Below are positions 8,425 to 16,073 of a DNA stretch of 64,000 nt, one piece after another (positions within the stretch are counted from its first letter, which is position 1; the number at the start of each line of letters is the position of its first letter). The stretch covers positions 3,484,001-3,548,000 of the forward strand of contig NZ_CP011456.1 in NCBI RefSeq assembly GCF_001277295.1, read 5' to 3'. A program made the position numbers and the translations under genes. The stretch comes from Anabaena sp. WA102 (GTDB lineage Bacteria; Cyanobacteriota; Cyanobacteriia; Cyanobacteriales; Nostocaceae). The notes under the pieces were generated by a model that saw only the letters and a list, made by a program, of their open reading frames with translations, was not told the origin of the DNA and did no database searches.

Positions 8425-9747
8425 ATGGTACAAACTCCAGCTAAACCAAATACAAAAATCCCACCTTCAAAACACGAATTTGCAGAAATTATTCATCGCT
8501 TAGAAGCTGGCGGTTCAATGTTGCCAGATACTCCAGAAAACCTCATGCAAATTATCGGTATTTATAAAGCTTATGCTGTACCAATGGATTTCTATTGGCG
8601 AGACTTACTTTATATTGCCGAAAGAGTATTTTTAGATCCTTTGCCAGCTTTTAAATATTTCTTACCCCAAGAATATTTAGACTTACATAATCACTATGCC
8701 GGGGATGATGCTGATTTAAGAATTTGGCGAGGTATAGCCACTGCACACCCAGAACTTTTGGCATTTATGGAAAAAGGTGAAACTACCAAAATGCCGAAAA
8801 TTTTCCATCATTTATTCCATGACAGAATTAACATGGAATTTGCGGAAGCTTGTATGCAGGCTATGCTATGGCATCGCAAAATGTATGCACCTGTTAATCA
8901 ATTTGATGCCTATTTAGATTCCGAAGAATATAAAACTAATGCTGATAAAGCCATTAAAGCTTATTTTCGGAAAAATCCCCTCATGTTAGGACTTTATAAA
9001 CTGTTTCCCGATATGTTTTTGGAACAGTGCCGGATGATGTCCTATTATTCTAATCTCGGACTTTTCTGGGAAGTCATGGCACCAGTATTTTTTGAAATGT
9101 CAGATATTTATGATGAAGGTGGTTTCCAAGGTGTACCTGATGCCATGAACTTTCTCGTAAATGGCATATTTGCTATTGCAGGTCGTCCCATTTATCATCA
9201 TGTTTATATTGATGGTGAATGTTATGAAATCATCCCCAAATCTAAAGGTTTTACCTGGTTATATGAAGCCGCATTACCCTATGTAGAAGCTGTTTTTTAT
9301 CGCACAGCACCATTTAGAGGCACGAAGTCTTATAATGCTCAAGCAGGACAAGTTCCAGAAGATCAAAAAGACTTCCATTATGGCATTCTTTACGCTGATG
9401 TCTTTCCCGTTGGTACAGCAGGTATTCCCCCCACATTATTAATGCAAGATATGTTACACTTTTTGCCTCAATATCTTGTTGATTATTATCAAGAATATTG
9501 TCGAGGAGAAGAGGATATTTTGATTCAATTGGGGATTACTTTTCAACGTTCAATGTATAATGTCACATCGGCGGTAATTCAAGCTTTAAGAACTGCCCTT
9601 TTGTATCCCTTAGATGATGAAAACCCCAAGCATTTACAAGCAAATCGGGAATTTTTTGAAATGCAGCTAAATCGCTTTACTCGCACTGATTATGGTATGC
9701 GTGATGCAGCGAGATTACGGGACATTCAAACACAGGATTATAGATAA
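8425..9747 (+). CDS. cupB: CO2 hydration protein of the ChpX/ChpY (CupB/CupA) family
   Basis: A 440-residue protein, soluble by sequence, that binds the NdhF/NdhD module and hydrates CO2 to bicarbonate at the stromal/cytoplasmic side of the thylakoid. The start was set at 8425 (MVQTPAKPNTKI) because the 21 codons before it derive from a repeat element. Family-typical segments are IHRLEAGGSMLPDTPENLMQ, YAVPMDFYWRDLLYIAERVF and GRPIYHHVYIDGECYEIIP. The many His residues (IFHHLFHDR, IYHHVYI) are candidate Zn ligands. CupB is preferred over CupA from gene context (no CupS gene follows). Function follows from the family. Confidence 0.88.
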   Translation: MVQTPAKPNTKIPPSKHEFAEIIHRLEAGGSMLPDTPENLMQIIGIYKAYAVPMDFYWRDLLYIAERVFLDPLPAFKYFLPQEYLDLHNHYAGDDADLRIWRGIATAHPELLAFMEKGETTKMPKIFHHLFHDRINMEFAEACMQAMLWHRKMYAPVNQFDAYLDSEEYKTNADKAIKAYFRKNPLMLGLYKLFPDMFLEQCRMMSYYSNLGLFWEVMAPVFFEMSDIYDEGGFQGVPDAMNFLVNGIFAIAGRPIYHHVYIDGECYEIIPKSKGFTWLYEAALPYVEAVFYRTAPFRGTKSYNAQAGQVPEDQKDFHYGILYADVFPVGTAGIPPTLLMQDMLHFLPQYLVDYYQEYCRGEEDILIQLGITFQRSMYNVTSAVIQALRTALLYPLDDENPKHLQANREFFEMQLNRFTRTDYGMRDAARLRDIQTQDYR

Positions 9748-9750
9748 ATG

Positions 9751-9886
9751 GTGTTGCTGATAGCCTGCGTGGCGTAGCCATATTGAATTGAGGTATAAAA
9801 TTCCCAAATTTAACCCTTAAAACTCTTACCTTTGCGCCTTTGCGCCTTTGCGTGAGACTAAAATTCATACCCTTAATCAGCAACAC
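9751..9886. repeat. Inverted-repeat element after cupB
   Basis: Flanked by GTGTTGCTGAT on the left and ATCAGCAACAC on the right, about 136 bp in all. It carries the common Nostocales unit TAGCCTGCGTGGCGTAGCC and a short (gcgcctttgc) tandem repeat. Non-coding, immediately downstream of the cupB stop. Confidence 0.7.
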
Positions 9887-9981
9887 CGATAAATTATTGT
9901 TTTTACCCGCCTTTTTTCTCTGAATAACTTTGATAACTAAGGAAGAAGCGGGTAGAGATTTTTTAATACCTCATGTCATTA

Positions 9982-10452
9982 TCAGTGATTTTTACAACCA
10001 CCTTTACCATGATGGTGGTCGTGATTATGTCCATGAGAGCAGCCCTGGAGGTCTTGCTGCATGAGACTTTCACTCATTTGTTTTAAAGAGTCATCTACGG
10101 CTTTTAAGCCTATCCATGCGTCAATTTTCTCAACATCAAAGCCTACTTCTCTTTTATCCCCTACTTGGATCAAGGGACGACGGATTAATAAGGGATCTCT
10201 CAGCATCATGACTAAAGCATTTTCAGCGGTGATGTTTTCAGGATTCACCTCTCCTGATTTTACAATAGGTGCGGATTTATTGAACCATTCACTGACAGGG
10301 CGATCGCCAAAAAATGACCGCAATTTTTCCACTGTCCAAGGTTCTGTTAATAGGTTATATGCTACTACTTCATGACCTGCTGCTGTTAGCAAAACTTTTT
10401 GCTTTGTACCACCTTTACAGCCTGGTTTTTCATAGAAAATTACTCTGGCCAT
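9982..10452 (-). CDS. Nitrogenase-associated ArsC-like protein with His-rich tail
   Basis: A 156-residue protein. Residues 1-120 have an arsenate-reductase/Spx-like thioredoxin fold (MARVIFYEKPGCKGG, RRPLIQVGDKREVGFD). This is the family annotated as nitrogenase-associated protein, seen near nif and hup genes of diazotrophs, with unknown reaction. The N-terminal CxxC of reductases is reduced to a single Cys (GCKGG). The last 20 residues (GCSHGHNHDHHHGKGGCKNH) are rich in His and Cys and look like a metal-binding tail. It supports a diazotrophic host. The start has an ATAGGAG-type ribosome binding site. Confidence 0.85.
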   Translation of the reverse strand: MARVIFYEKPGCKGGTKQKVLLTAAGHEVVAYNLLTEPWTVEKLRSFFGDRPVSEWFNKSAPIVKSGEVNPENITAENALVMMLRDPLLIRRPLIQVGDKREVGFDVEKIDAWIGLKAVDDSLKQMSESLMQQDLQGCSHGHNHDHHHGKGGCKNH

Positions 10453-10566
10453 TGCCGTTTCTCCTATAAGGTTATAGTTGGATGTTTGGATAGGAAATAA
10501 TTAACCGCAGATGAACGCAGATAAACGCAGATGGAAGATGATTATTTTGATTGATAGCTAACACTT

Positions 10567-10631
10567 AGATCCCCGACTTCTAAGATTAATTATTCATTTA
10601 TTGACAATATCTAAAAAGAAGTCGGGGATCT
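10567..10631. repeat. Family D hairpin repeat, copy 1
   Basis: Ends are AGATCCCCGACTTCT and AGAAGTCGGGGATCT, a perfect 15-bp inverted repeat around a 35-bp AT-rich loop. Two more copies are at 14422 and 41764. It lies between two co-directional minus-strand genes and could act as an RNA hairpin in either direction. Confidence 0.85.
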
Positions 10632-10686
10632 TATTTTCTATAATATTTATCAGCATAATCTGTTATTTCTTTTTTTGCTACTACTT

Positions 10687-11298
10687 TTAAAATCTTTTAG
10701 CAATGTGGTTAGTTACATCAAATTCAAATCTCTGTTTTGGGTTAGTTTCTCCATAAATATTAAATGTTATTGTTGGTTCTTCACCAATGGCTTGAACCTG
10801 ATGTATTGTTTGCGGTGTAAAACTCACAATATCACCGGGGGATAAATTTATTTCTCCTGTTTTTTCAATTTTATCAGGAAATTCTGGATCATAACTACGT
10901 TTCCAAAATGTATTTTTTTCCTGACCTTTTAAGATTGCCACTATTCCCCATGTTCCATGATTATGAATAGTAGAAGTTGTTCCCGGTGCAAATGTTACTG
11001 TTTGTACAGTTAAGGGAAACCCTAATTCATCATATAATAGTAAAACAGAGATTCCCGTTTTTGGATCAGGTTGTAAAGGTTGACTTTGTACCCAATAGGA
11101 ATTTATCATTAATCGTCTTACCAACATTCTAATTTCTGGTAGTCGTGTTGATTCATCTTCGACATTTTTGAGAACATCTTCGACTTCAGTTAAAAAGCGA
11201 TAGAGACGATAATTATCACGCAATAAATCCCATGATCTTGCTGATTTACAAACTTGATATTCTCCATTTTCAGCAACAAATAAATCCTGACCTTGCAT
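10687..11298 (-). CDS. Cysteine-dioxygenase-like cupin protein
   Basis: A 203-residue cupin. The metal-binding motif is visible as HNHGTWGIVAILKGQEKNTF (two His, then Glu), with a second motif SPGDIVSFTPQTIHQVQ containing the third His. This layout resembles predicted metal-dependent cupins related to cysteine dioxygenase; substrate and reaction are not known for this branch. It is on the minus strand with the two small genes upstream (11304-11999), possibly one transcript ending at the family D hairpin. Confidence 0.75.
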   Translation of the reverse strand: MQGQDLFVAENGEYQVCKSARSWDLLRDNYRLYRFLTEVEDVLKNVEDESTRLPEIRMLVRRLMINSYWVQSQPLQPDPKTGISVLLLYDELGFPLTVQTVTFAPGTTSTIHNHGTWGIVAILKGQEKNTFWKRSYDPEFPDKIEKTGEINLSPGDIVSFTPQTIHQVQAIGEEPTITFNIYGETNPKQRFEFDVTNHIAKRF

Positions 11299-11303
11299 AA
11301 ATT

Positions 11304-11477
11304 TTAAAATATTGACTGTGCAGAATTAGGTAAAAAAATTATAGGAGGAGATGTTTGAGGCATTTTAGTTACAGGAGTCAAGGGAGATGTAGGCATTCCT
11401 GGTAGAATCACAGTATTCTGGGTAGAAAATGACGATATTAGCTGGGAATTTGAGTTGAAAGATAACCAATTATTCAT
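11304..11477 (-). CDS. Possible small Pro/Ser/Thr-rich protein
   Basis: A 57-codon frame starting MNNWLSFNSNSQLISSF and containing ILPGMPTSPLTPVTKMP and PPIIFLPNSAQ. It lies in the gap between the TPR gene and the cupin gene on the same strand, 5 bp before the cupin start and 36 bp after the TPR stop, which is the spacing of an operon gene. I recognise no family; the tight spacing is the only support. Confidence 0.4.
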   Translation of the reverse strand: MNNWLSFNSNSQLISSFSTQNTVILPGMPTSPLTPVTKMPQTSPPIIFLPNSAQSIF

Positions 11478-11513
11478 GATTCGTAATTTGCTGATTGCTT
11501 GTAGTTGTCATAT

Positions 11514-11999
11514 TTAATCGTCTTCTTCTGGTGGACGAGTTAAAATATCGAGAAGAATACCAGCACCAAAATCATTTTTGTCATCAATACTTTTTATTTT
11601 GGTACTGATTTCTTTCGCTTGTTCTATCTTTCCTAGTTTAGCTAATACCAAACCTGAAGCAGCATAAGCAGTTAAGTACAATCTGATTTCGGGTTCTTGG
11701 TGACGGTTAACTAGGATAGGTTTAAGTTCTTGCCAATTATCAGGTAGACTTTCCGCTTTTTTTATTCTAGCGGTTATTTTCTCTGCTGTTGTCAGTGCTA
11801 AGACATAATTATTTTTGTAGTAAAAATATCTATAAGCTGCAACTAAAACATCTGTGTTATCTTCTGTTTTAGCTAACGCTTGCTGCATATATTTTGTAGA
11901 TTCTTCGGTGTTTTCCCAATTCTGTGCTGCTAAGATCAATAATTCTTTAACATCATCTGTTACATCAAACCATGAAAATCTATTCGTATGATTTTGCAT
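11514..11999 (-). CDS. TPR-like helical protein, function unknown
   Basis: A 161-residue soluble protein made of helical pairs resembling tetratricopeptide repeats: LLILAAQNWENTEESTKYMQ, DVLVAAYRYFYYKNNYVLAL and TAYAASGLVLAKLGKIEQA. The acidic C-terminus is RPPEEDD. Such proteins are scaffolds; the partner is unknown. It heads a minus-strand group with the cupin gene, close to the nitrogenase-associated protein, which suggests but does not prove a role around N2 fixation. Confidence 0.7.
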   Translation of the reverse strand: MQNHTNRFSWFDVTDDVKELLILAAQNWENTEESTKYMQQALAKTEDNTDVLVAAYRYFYYKNNYVLALTTAEKITARIKKAESLPDNWQELKPILVNRHQEPEIRLYLTAYAASGLVLAKLGKIEQAKEISTKIKSIDDKNDFGAGILLDILTRPPEEDD

Positions 12000-12327
12000 A
12001 ATAGGTAATTAATCCCATTTGTTCTGGAATATTCGGGATTTCCCATATCTACTATTTAACAGTTCATATTGTAGTCAGGTGGATAAATTTAATTATTTTA
12101 TCGTTTGGGTAAAATGAGAGAAAATGAAGTCTGTCCAGATTGTGTAGGATCTAAAAGCCTTGATTTGTAGGTTGGGTTGTTCGCGTTAGCGTTGCGGAGC
12201 AATCAGCATGAAACCCAACAAATGCGTTAGGTTGCGCTGTCGCTTAACCCAACAAAGCAGAAAATGGACAAGGTATTGACTAAATAAAAGTATCAACGGA
12301 TTCATTTTTTTAGTTAGTTGTGTTTAT
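12000..12327. repeat. Intergenic region with a palindromic repeat
   Basis: No gene. At 12166-12256 a repeat unit common in Nostocales (GTAGGTTGGGTTGTTCGCG ... AACCCAACAAAG) occurs, built of GGTTGGGTT and AACCCAAC in inverted order. The 5' part of the decayed nitroreductase gene that follows is missing, so one breakpoint lies near 12328. Confidence 0.55.
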
Positions 12328-12648
12328 CATAGGTCTAGCTGGAAATATCAAGACAGGAGTTTTAGATATTGTTTGTTGGATAGCGGACACCATTTGGGTG
12401 CTGTCGCTGCTTTGGCATATCTTCATGAAAACAACACACAACTATGTTTTGATTTTGATAAACTTATTCTCAATGCAGATTTAGAATTTGAGAATAAGGA
12501 GTTTATTACTAGTTGTGCGATATCGCCAAGAAGCGCCATAAAAATCAGTCAGACCTTTAAGACTACCTGTTCTTTTTGGCTGTGGTACTGACGATTTTCC
12601 AATTAATCAATGTGTTGAAGATGCCTATCGAACAATGTCTTTACACCC

Positions 12649-12720
12649 TAGTAGTTCGTCAAATTTATTTTGACGGGTAATGGGAAAAAACTTCTGTTCT
12701 TCCCTCCCCTGCCCCCTACT
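12649..12720. mobile_element. Family B element fragment inside the nitroreductase pseudogene
   Basis: Starts TAGTAGTTCGTCAAATTTA and continues with TTGACGGGTAATGG, then AAACTTCTGTTCTTCCCTCC, matching one end of the elements at 57743 and 59430 in reverse orientation. The other end is missing, so this is a truncated copy; its right limit is approximate. Confidence 0.75.
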
Positions 12721-13045
12721 ACTCACCAGCAAAAGCTAGAACATCCTCAATTCAATTTTAACCGAGAACGGTTGTTTGAGAACGTTTGGAATAGGCGTTC
12801 TATTAGGCGTTTTCAAAGGCAGTCTATTCCTCAAAATATCTATTGGCAAATTTTGTAAGCAGTTCAACAACCAATCCCAACAGAGAATCTTGAGGAAATA
12901 GAAACTTACTCAGTGGTGCATGATATCGAGGGAATTTCACCAGGGTTATATAAAAATACACATCTCATTAAAGCAGGTAACTTTCGGGAAAAAACAGGTT
13001 ATTTGTACATCAATCAAGCTATAGCTAGAGATTGTGCTGTAACGA

Positions 13046-13214
13046 CAGGGCTATTTCATTCTTCTCTAGCCCGCCTCAGAATGAATTCTGAGTCTAATAG
13101 CAAAAGTCGTCTCAAGACGACTAAAGAAAAGTTCATAGTCCGTTTTAACGGACTTAATTTATTAGCCTTGAACTTCAGTTCAGGGCGGATTATGTTTAGA
13201 ACGAAATAGCCCTG
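13046..13214. mobile_element. 169-bp miniature element with 10-bp target duplication
   Basis: Terminal inverted repeats CAGGGCTATTTCATTCT and, on the other strand, CAGGGCTATTTCGTTCT (one mismatch in 17). The target GCTGTAACGA is present on both sides (13036-13045 and 13215-13224). Internal small hairpins include GTCGTCTCAAGACGAC and GTCCGTTTTAACGGAC. No transposase. The 10-bp duplication shows genuine insertion into the nitroreductase gene. Confidence 0.88.
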
Positions 13215-13437
13215 GCTGTAACGAGAGTTTTTTGTGTCCGATTATTTGAGTTATCAAACTGCTATGCAATTAGCCGGATTTGTCGGACAGAGAGTGTATT
13301 TATTTAGCAACTATTGGGGAATAGATTGGAGTGGTATTGGTGCTTTCTATGATGATGAAACCCAGTCCTTTCTAGAAACCAATAAGGACATCTTGTACGC
13401 AATGGCAATTGGTAAATAAATAGGAAAATAACGGGAA

Positions 13438-13812
13438 ATGGCGACAACAGAACCTCAATTCCATGCTGATGATAAGCACCCTATACAGCCAACATCAGCA
13501 GATATTATGCTTCGGCAACAACTGGAACATTCAATTAGCAAATACTTTTATGAAGGATGCGATCGCATTATTCATAGTTTGTTGTCTAATTGTCGTTGGT
13601 ATGCCACAACTCACGCGAGTATTTTGACTTTAGTAATTGAATGCCCTGACCAAGTTACTAACTGGCAAATTTTGCAACAAATTGTTCCTATGGCAAATGT
13701 TCTTTATAGCATTGTTAGTAGTGCCAAAATCCGGGTTTGTCCTCCCGATATTCAAACTGTACCCTTTGAAATGAGAGTAGATGAGTTGCCAGTTTATCGT
13801 GATTGGATCTGA
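13438..13812 (+). CDS. Conserved hypothetical protein, 124 aa
   Basis: Starts MATTEPQFHADDKHPIQPTS and continues with an alpha/beta-looking domain (ISKYFYEGCDRIIHSLLSNC, ILTLVIECPDQVTNWQILQQ). I do not recognise the family. It follows the nitroreductase pseudogene by 18 bp in the same direction and was probably translationally linked to it. It converges with hupW. Confidence 0.6.
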   Translation: MATTEPQFHADDKHPIQPTSADIMLRQQLEHSISKYFYEGCDRIIHSLLSNCRWYATTHASILTLVIECPDQVTNWQILQQIVPMANVLYSIVSSAKIRVCPPDIQTVPFEMRVDELPVYRDWI

Positions 13813-13838
13813 TGCAATTGAGGATTTGAGATTGTTGA

Positions 13839-14312
13839 TTAAGCCATCACATTCTGTTGGATAATTATAATTAGTTCGGCAAAAACTAAATCAGCAGAAC
13901 GTTGCACAATAGGACTTAATTCCAGTCCAAAATCCAGATTTTCAGCTTCAATTAAATAGACTGTCACCTCTTGGGGAAAATCATCTAAGAAGATTTTTCT
14001 CCCAGCAGCCAAGGCATGATCCCAACGAAAATCATGTAAGTTGTAACTAGGTTCGGGCAGTGCTTCTAGTTCATTCCCTGGGACTCTAAATATAGCACCT
14101 GCCTCTGAACCTGTGCAACTAGCATCAAGAATAATTAATTTTTCGCTACCTCTCGCTTGAAACATCACTTCCATTCCCGCAGTTCCACAATCAAAAACGC
14201 GGATGTTGGGGTGAGGATTTTGGGCGAGATGTTGCTGTAAACGTTGGGCAATAATTACGCCAACAGCATCATCATTCCGATTCAGATTGCCACAACCAAT
14301 GATAGTTAGCAT
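13839..14312 (-). CDS. hupW: Uptake-hydrogenase maturation protease HupW
   Basis: A 157-residue member of the HyaD/HycI peptidase family, which clips the C-terminal peptide of the NiFe-hydrogenase large subunit after nickel insertion. The N-terminal motif is MLTIIGCGNLNRNDDAVG, with the conserved metal-binding Asp in the DDAVG segment; VFDCGTAG and LIILDASCTGSEAG follow. The sequence fits HupW (for HupL) rather than HoxW. Its substrate gene hupL is 6 kb away but is truncated at an excision site. It converges with the gene at 13438. Confidence 0.88.
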   Translation of the reverse strand: MLTIIGCGNLNRNDDAVGVIIAQRLQQHLAQNPHPNIRVFDCGTAGMEVMFQARGSEKLIILDASCTGSEAGAIFRVPGNELEALPEPSYNLHDFRWDHALAAGRKIFLDDFPQEVTVYLIEAENLDFGLELSPIVQRSADLVFAELIIIIQQNVMA

Positions 14313-14421
14313 GGGATATTTATAATAGCATGAATATTATCAACTTCGCACAAAAAATTAAAATTTACGGAAATTATGACTACATCTTTGATCATTGACT
14401 TTATAGTAGCTATAGCAGCCA

Positions 14422-14486
14422 AGATCCCCGACTTCTTTTGTAATCATGTTTATAAACTATCAAGCAATGTTCAGAAGTCGGGGATC
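14422..14486. repeat. Family D hairpin repeat, copy 2
   Basis: AGATCCCCGACTTCT at the left and AGAAGTCGGGGATCT at the right with a loop of about 35 bp, as at 10567. It lies in the 247-bp gap between hupW and the SET-domain gene. Confidence 0.85.
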
Positions 14487-14559
14487 TGATATTTATTTTC
14501 TCTGCGTTTATCTGTAATGGCTAGTCAAAAATCATTCTTATCCATGACAGAATTGCTAT

Positions 14560-14928
14560 ATGCTAGTATTTCGTGATACAGAGACTAAAGGTAGAGGTAT
14601 ATTTGCCCAGCAAGAGTTTGCTAAAGGAGATTTAATTGAAACATCCCCTGTGATTATTATTCCTAAACAGCAAGTTAAGTTAATTACTAAGACGGTATTA
14701 TTAAATTATTATTTTGGTTGGCATGGAGAAAGCGGGGCAATAGGTTTAGGTTTTGCTTCTCTTTTTAATCATTCTTATCACCCCAATGCGGTTTATATTA
14801 AGAATTTTGCGAAAAATATCATTGATATTGTTGCTTATAAATATATTCGGGAAGGTCAGGAAATTACTATTAATTATAATGGACAGGTTGATGATATTTC
14901 TCCTGTATGGTTTGATGTGGAAGATTAA
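14560..14928 (+). CDS. Minimal SET-domain protein
   Basis: A 122-residue protein that is almost only a SET domain. Visible are the N-terminal TKGRGIFAQQEFAKGDLIE, then GFASLFNHSYHPNA (the NHS core with cofactor contacts) and YIREGQEITINYNGQ (catalytic Tyr region). SET proteins methylate lysine using S-adenosylmethionine; bacterial targets are mostly unknown. The post-SET Cys cluster is absent. Stands alone between hupW and the NifU-like cluster. Confidence 0.85.
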   Translation: MLVFRDTETKGRGIFAQQEFAKGDLIETSPVIIIPKQQVKLITKTVLLNYYFGWHGESGAIGLGFASLFNHSYHPNAVYIKNFAKNIIDIVAYKYIREGQEITINYNGQVDDISPVWFDVED

Positions 14929-14977
14929 CCAAATATGAAACCCCTCTGGTAAACCTCTCCTTTGCACCTCTCCCTAA

Positions 14978-14998
14978 CCCTCTCCTAAGAGGAGAGGG
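14978..14998. repeat. Hairpin after the SET gene
   Basis: CCCTCTCCTAAGAGGAGAGGG forms a 9-bp perfect stem with a 3-nt loop. It is part of the widespread cctctccctaaccctctcc repeat. No T-run follows on the plus strand, so a terminator role is uncertain. Confidence 0.5.
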
Positions 14999-15136
14999 AA
15001 AAGGAATAATATTTAATACTGGAGAGGCTTTGAACCTTGTTCTTTGTATGATAAAAAAGTCCAGCTTCTAGCCGTTTTGAGTATAGTCAGCTTTAGCTTA
15101 CTTTTGATATTAGCCATGGCTTCGCCACGCAGGCTA

Positions 15137-15454
15137 TCAGAATTCATTCTGAGGTGGACTTTGTAAGCTGGGACGAATTTCGGCTAATGCTGTTTGGATA
15201 CGTTCTGATAATGGCGGTTTAACTAAATTGTGATATAACAAAACTGCATAAACAATTTCATCATCTACAGCATGACGTAAGGCTAATATATTTTCTTGTT
15301 TAAGACTTTTAATTAAATTAGTTAGTGCTGCTTTATGTAGAGATTCAATTGCTCTTTGTAACCCTAATGCTACACAACGTTGACTTTCATCCCAGTTAGC
15401 AATAATCGCTTCAAACCGATTGATATCTGTAATCAATTCTTCAAGATTATTCAT
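15137..15454 (-). CDS. NifU-like protein, N-terminal part only
   Basis: A 105-residue helical protein with FEAIIANWDESQRCVALGLQ, HAVDDEIVYAVLLYHNLVKP and SERIQTALAEIRPSLQS. These match the N-terminal region of a cyanobacterial NifU-domain protein encoded in the extended hyp-gene clusters of Nostoc. In the full-length form the sequence continues after LQS into the Fe-S-scaffold NifU domain with CxxC; here it ends PPQNEF at once. The stop lies next to a Nostocales repeat unit (GCTTCGCCACGCAGGCTATC, about 15120), so the 3' part was probably lost to repeat insertion or deletion. Last gene of a four-gene minus-strand cluster. Confidence 0.7.
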   Translation of the reverse strand: MNNLEELITDINRFEAIIANWDESQRCVALGLQRAIESLHKAALTNLIKSLKQENILALRHAVDDEIVYAVLLYHNLVKPPLSERIQTALAEIRPSLQSPPQNEF

Positions 15455-15555
15455 TATTTTTATGGATTTATCTGGGGTTAATTGGTTATTTTGAAATTAG
15501 TTTAGGGCGCAGGCCATGCGCCCCTACGGATTTATTTAGAGAGATTGTTAAAACC

Positions 15556-15780
15556 TCATTTCATTTTAAAATCTTGCAAGAGAAAGGGCATAATTGCACC
15601 TGTCGTTAAACTAGCTACACTAATGGGAATACAGAGGGGAATTGATGCTTGTGCTAATAATACTAATATAACCGTGCCAATACCACTAGCAATTATGGTT
15701 TGACGCAGAAAATATATAGGGTCACGGAATAGTTTACCCTTGAGAAATAACTTAATAGAAAACCAACTTAATTCTAACAT
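15556..15780 (-). CDS. Small membrane protein of the hydrogenase-associated cluster (74 aa)
   Basis: One or two hydrophobic helices (IIASGIGTVILVLLAQASI and ISVASLTTGAIMPFLL) after a basic amphipathic N-terminus (FSIKLFLKGKLFRDP). It follows the 89-aa gene by 8 bp. Similar pairs of small membrane proteins accompany TPR and NifU-like genes in the extended hyp operon of Nostoc, by recall. Exact function unknown. Confidence 0.68.
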   Translation of the reverse strand: MLELSWFSIKLFLKGKLFRDPIYFLRQTIIASGIGTVILVLLAQASIPLCIPISVASLTTGAIMPFLLQDFKMK

Positions 15781-15788
15781 ATATGCTC

Positions 15789-16058
15789 CTAATGATTGGC
15801 TAATAAATTCAGGATAAATAACCCTAAAATTACCGCAGGAATTACTCCTGCTGGTGCAAATAAACTACCAATTGTGGCTGCAAATTGATATCCTATATCT
15901 TTACCCGCAAGGATAATTCCGCCAATTGCACCACCAATCATTGATAAAATTGCTGCGATGATTAACCAAGTAAATCCTGTGGTGAGATTTAATTCTGTAT
16001 TTAAACTATGCAAAAATTTGACAAATCCTGGATCATTAACTAAATCAAACATAGTCAT
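15789..16058 (-). CDS. Small membrane protein of the hydrogenase-associated cluster (89 aa)
   Basis: Two hydrophobic segments, GFTWLIIAAILSMIGGAIGG and APAGVIPAVILGLFILNLLA, separated by KDIGYQFAATIGSLF; the N-terminus is MTMFDLVNDPGFVKFLHSLN. An AGGAGAATGACT ribosome binding site overlaps the end of the spacer after the TPR gene (15 bp). It is tightly packed with its neighbours, so it is probably co-transcribed and forms a membrane partner for the TPR or NifU-like protein. Confidence 0.7.
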   Translation of the reverse strand: MTMFDLVNDPGFVKFLHSLNTELNLTTGFTWLIIAAILSMIGGAIGGIILAGKDIGYQFAATIGSLFAPAGVIPAVILGLFILNLLANH

Positions 16059-16073
16059 TCTCCTATTTTGGGG

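Larger units (their letters stand above)
12328..13419 (+). pseudogene. SagB/ThcOx-like nitroreductase family, decayed and twice interrupted
   Basis: Fragments in several frames line up as one nitroreductase-family protein: SSWKYQDRSFRYCLLDSGHH (from 12340), RLPVLFGCGTDDFPINQ (about 12560), NRERLFENVWNRRSIRRFQR (12750-12820), VHDIEGISPGLYKNTHLIKA (about 12915) and FFVSDYLSYQTAMQLAGFVG then SGIGAFYDDETQ (13225-13360). Breaks come from frameshifts (near 12520 and 13225), an in-frame stop at 12856, a family B fragment at 12649 and a 169-bp element at 13046. The N-terminus is also absent. The intact family uses FMN to oxidise peptide azolines or similar substrates; this copy cannot be functional. 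Confidence 0.82.
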
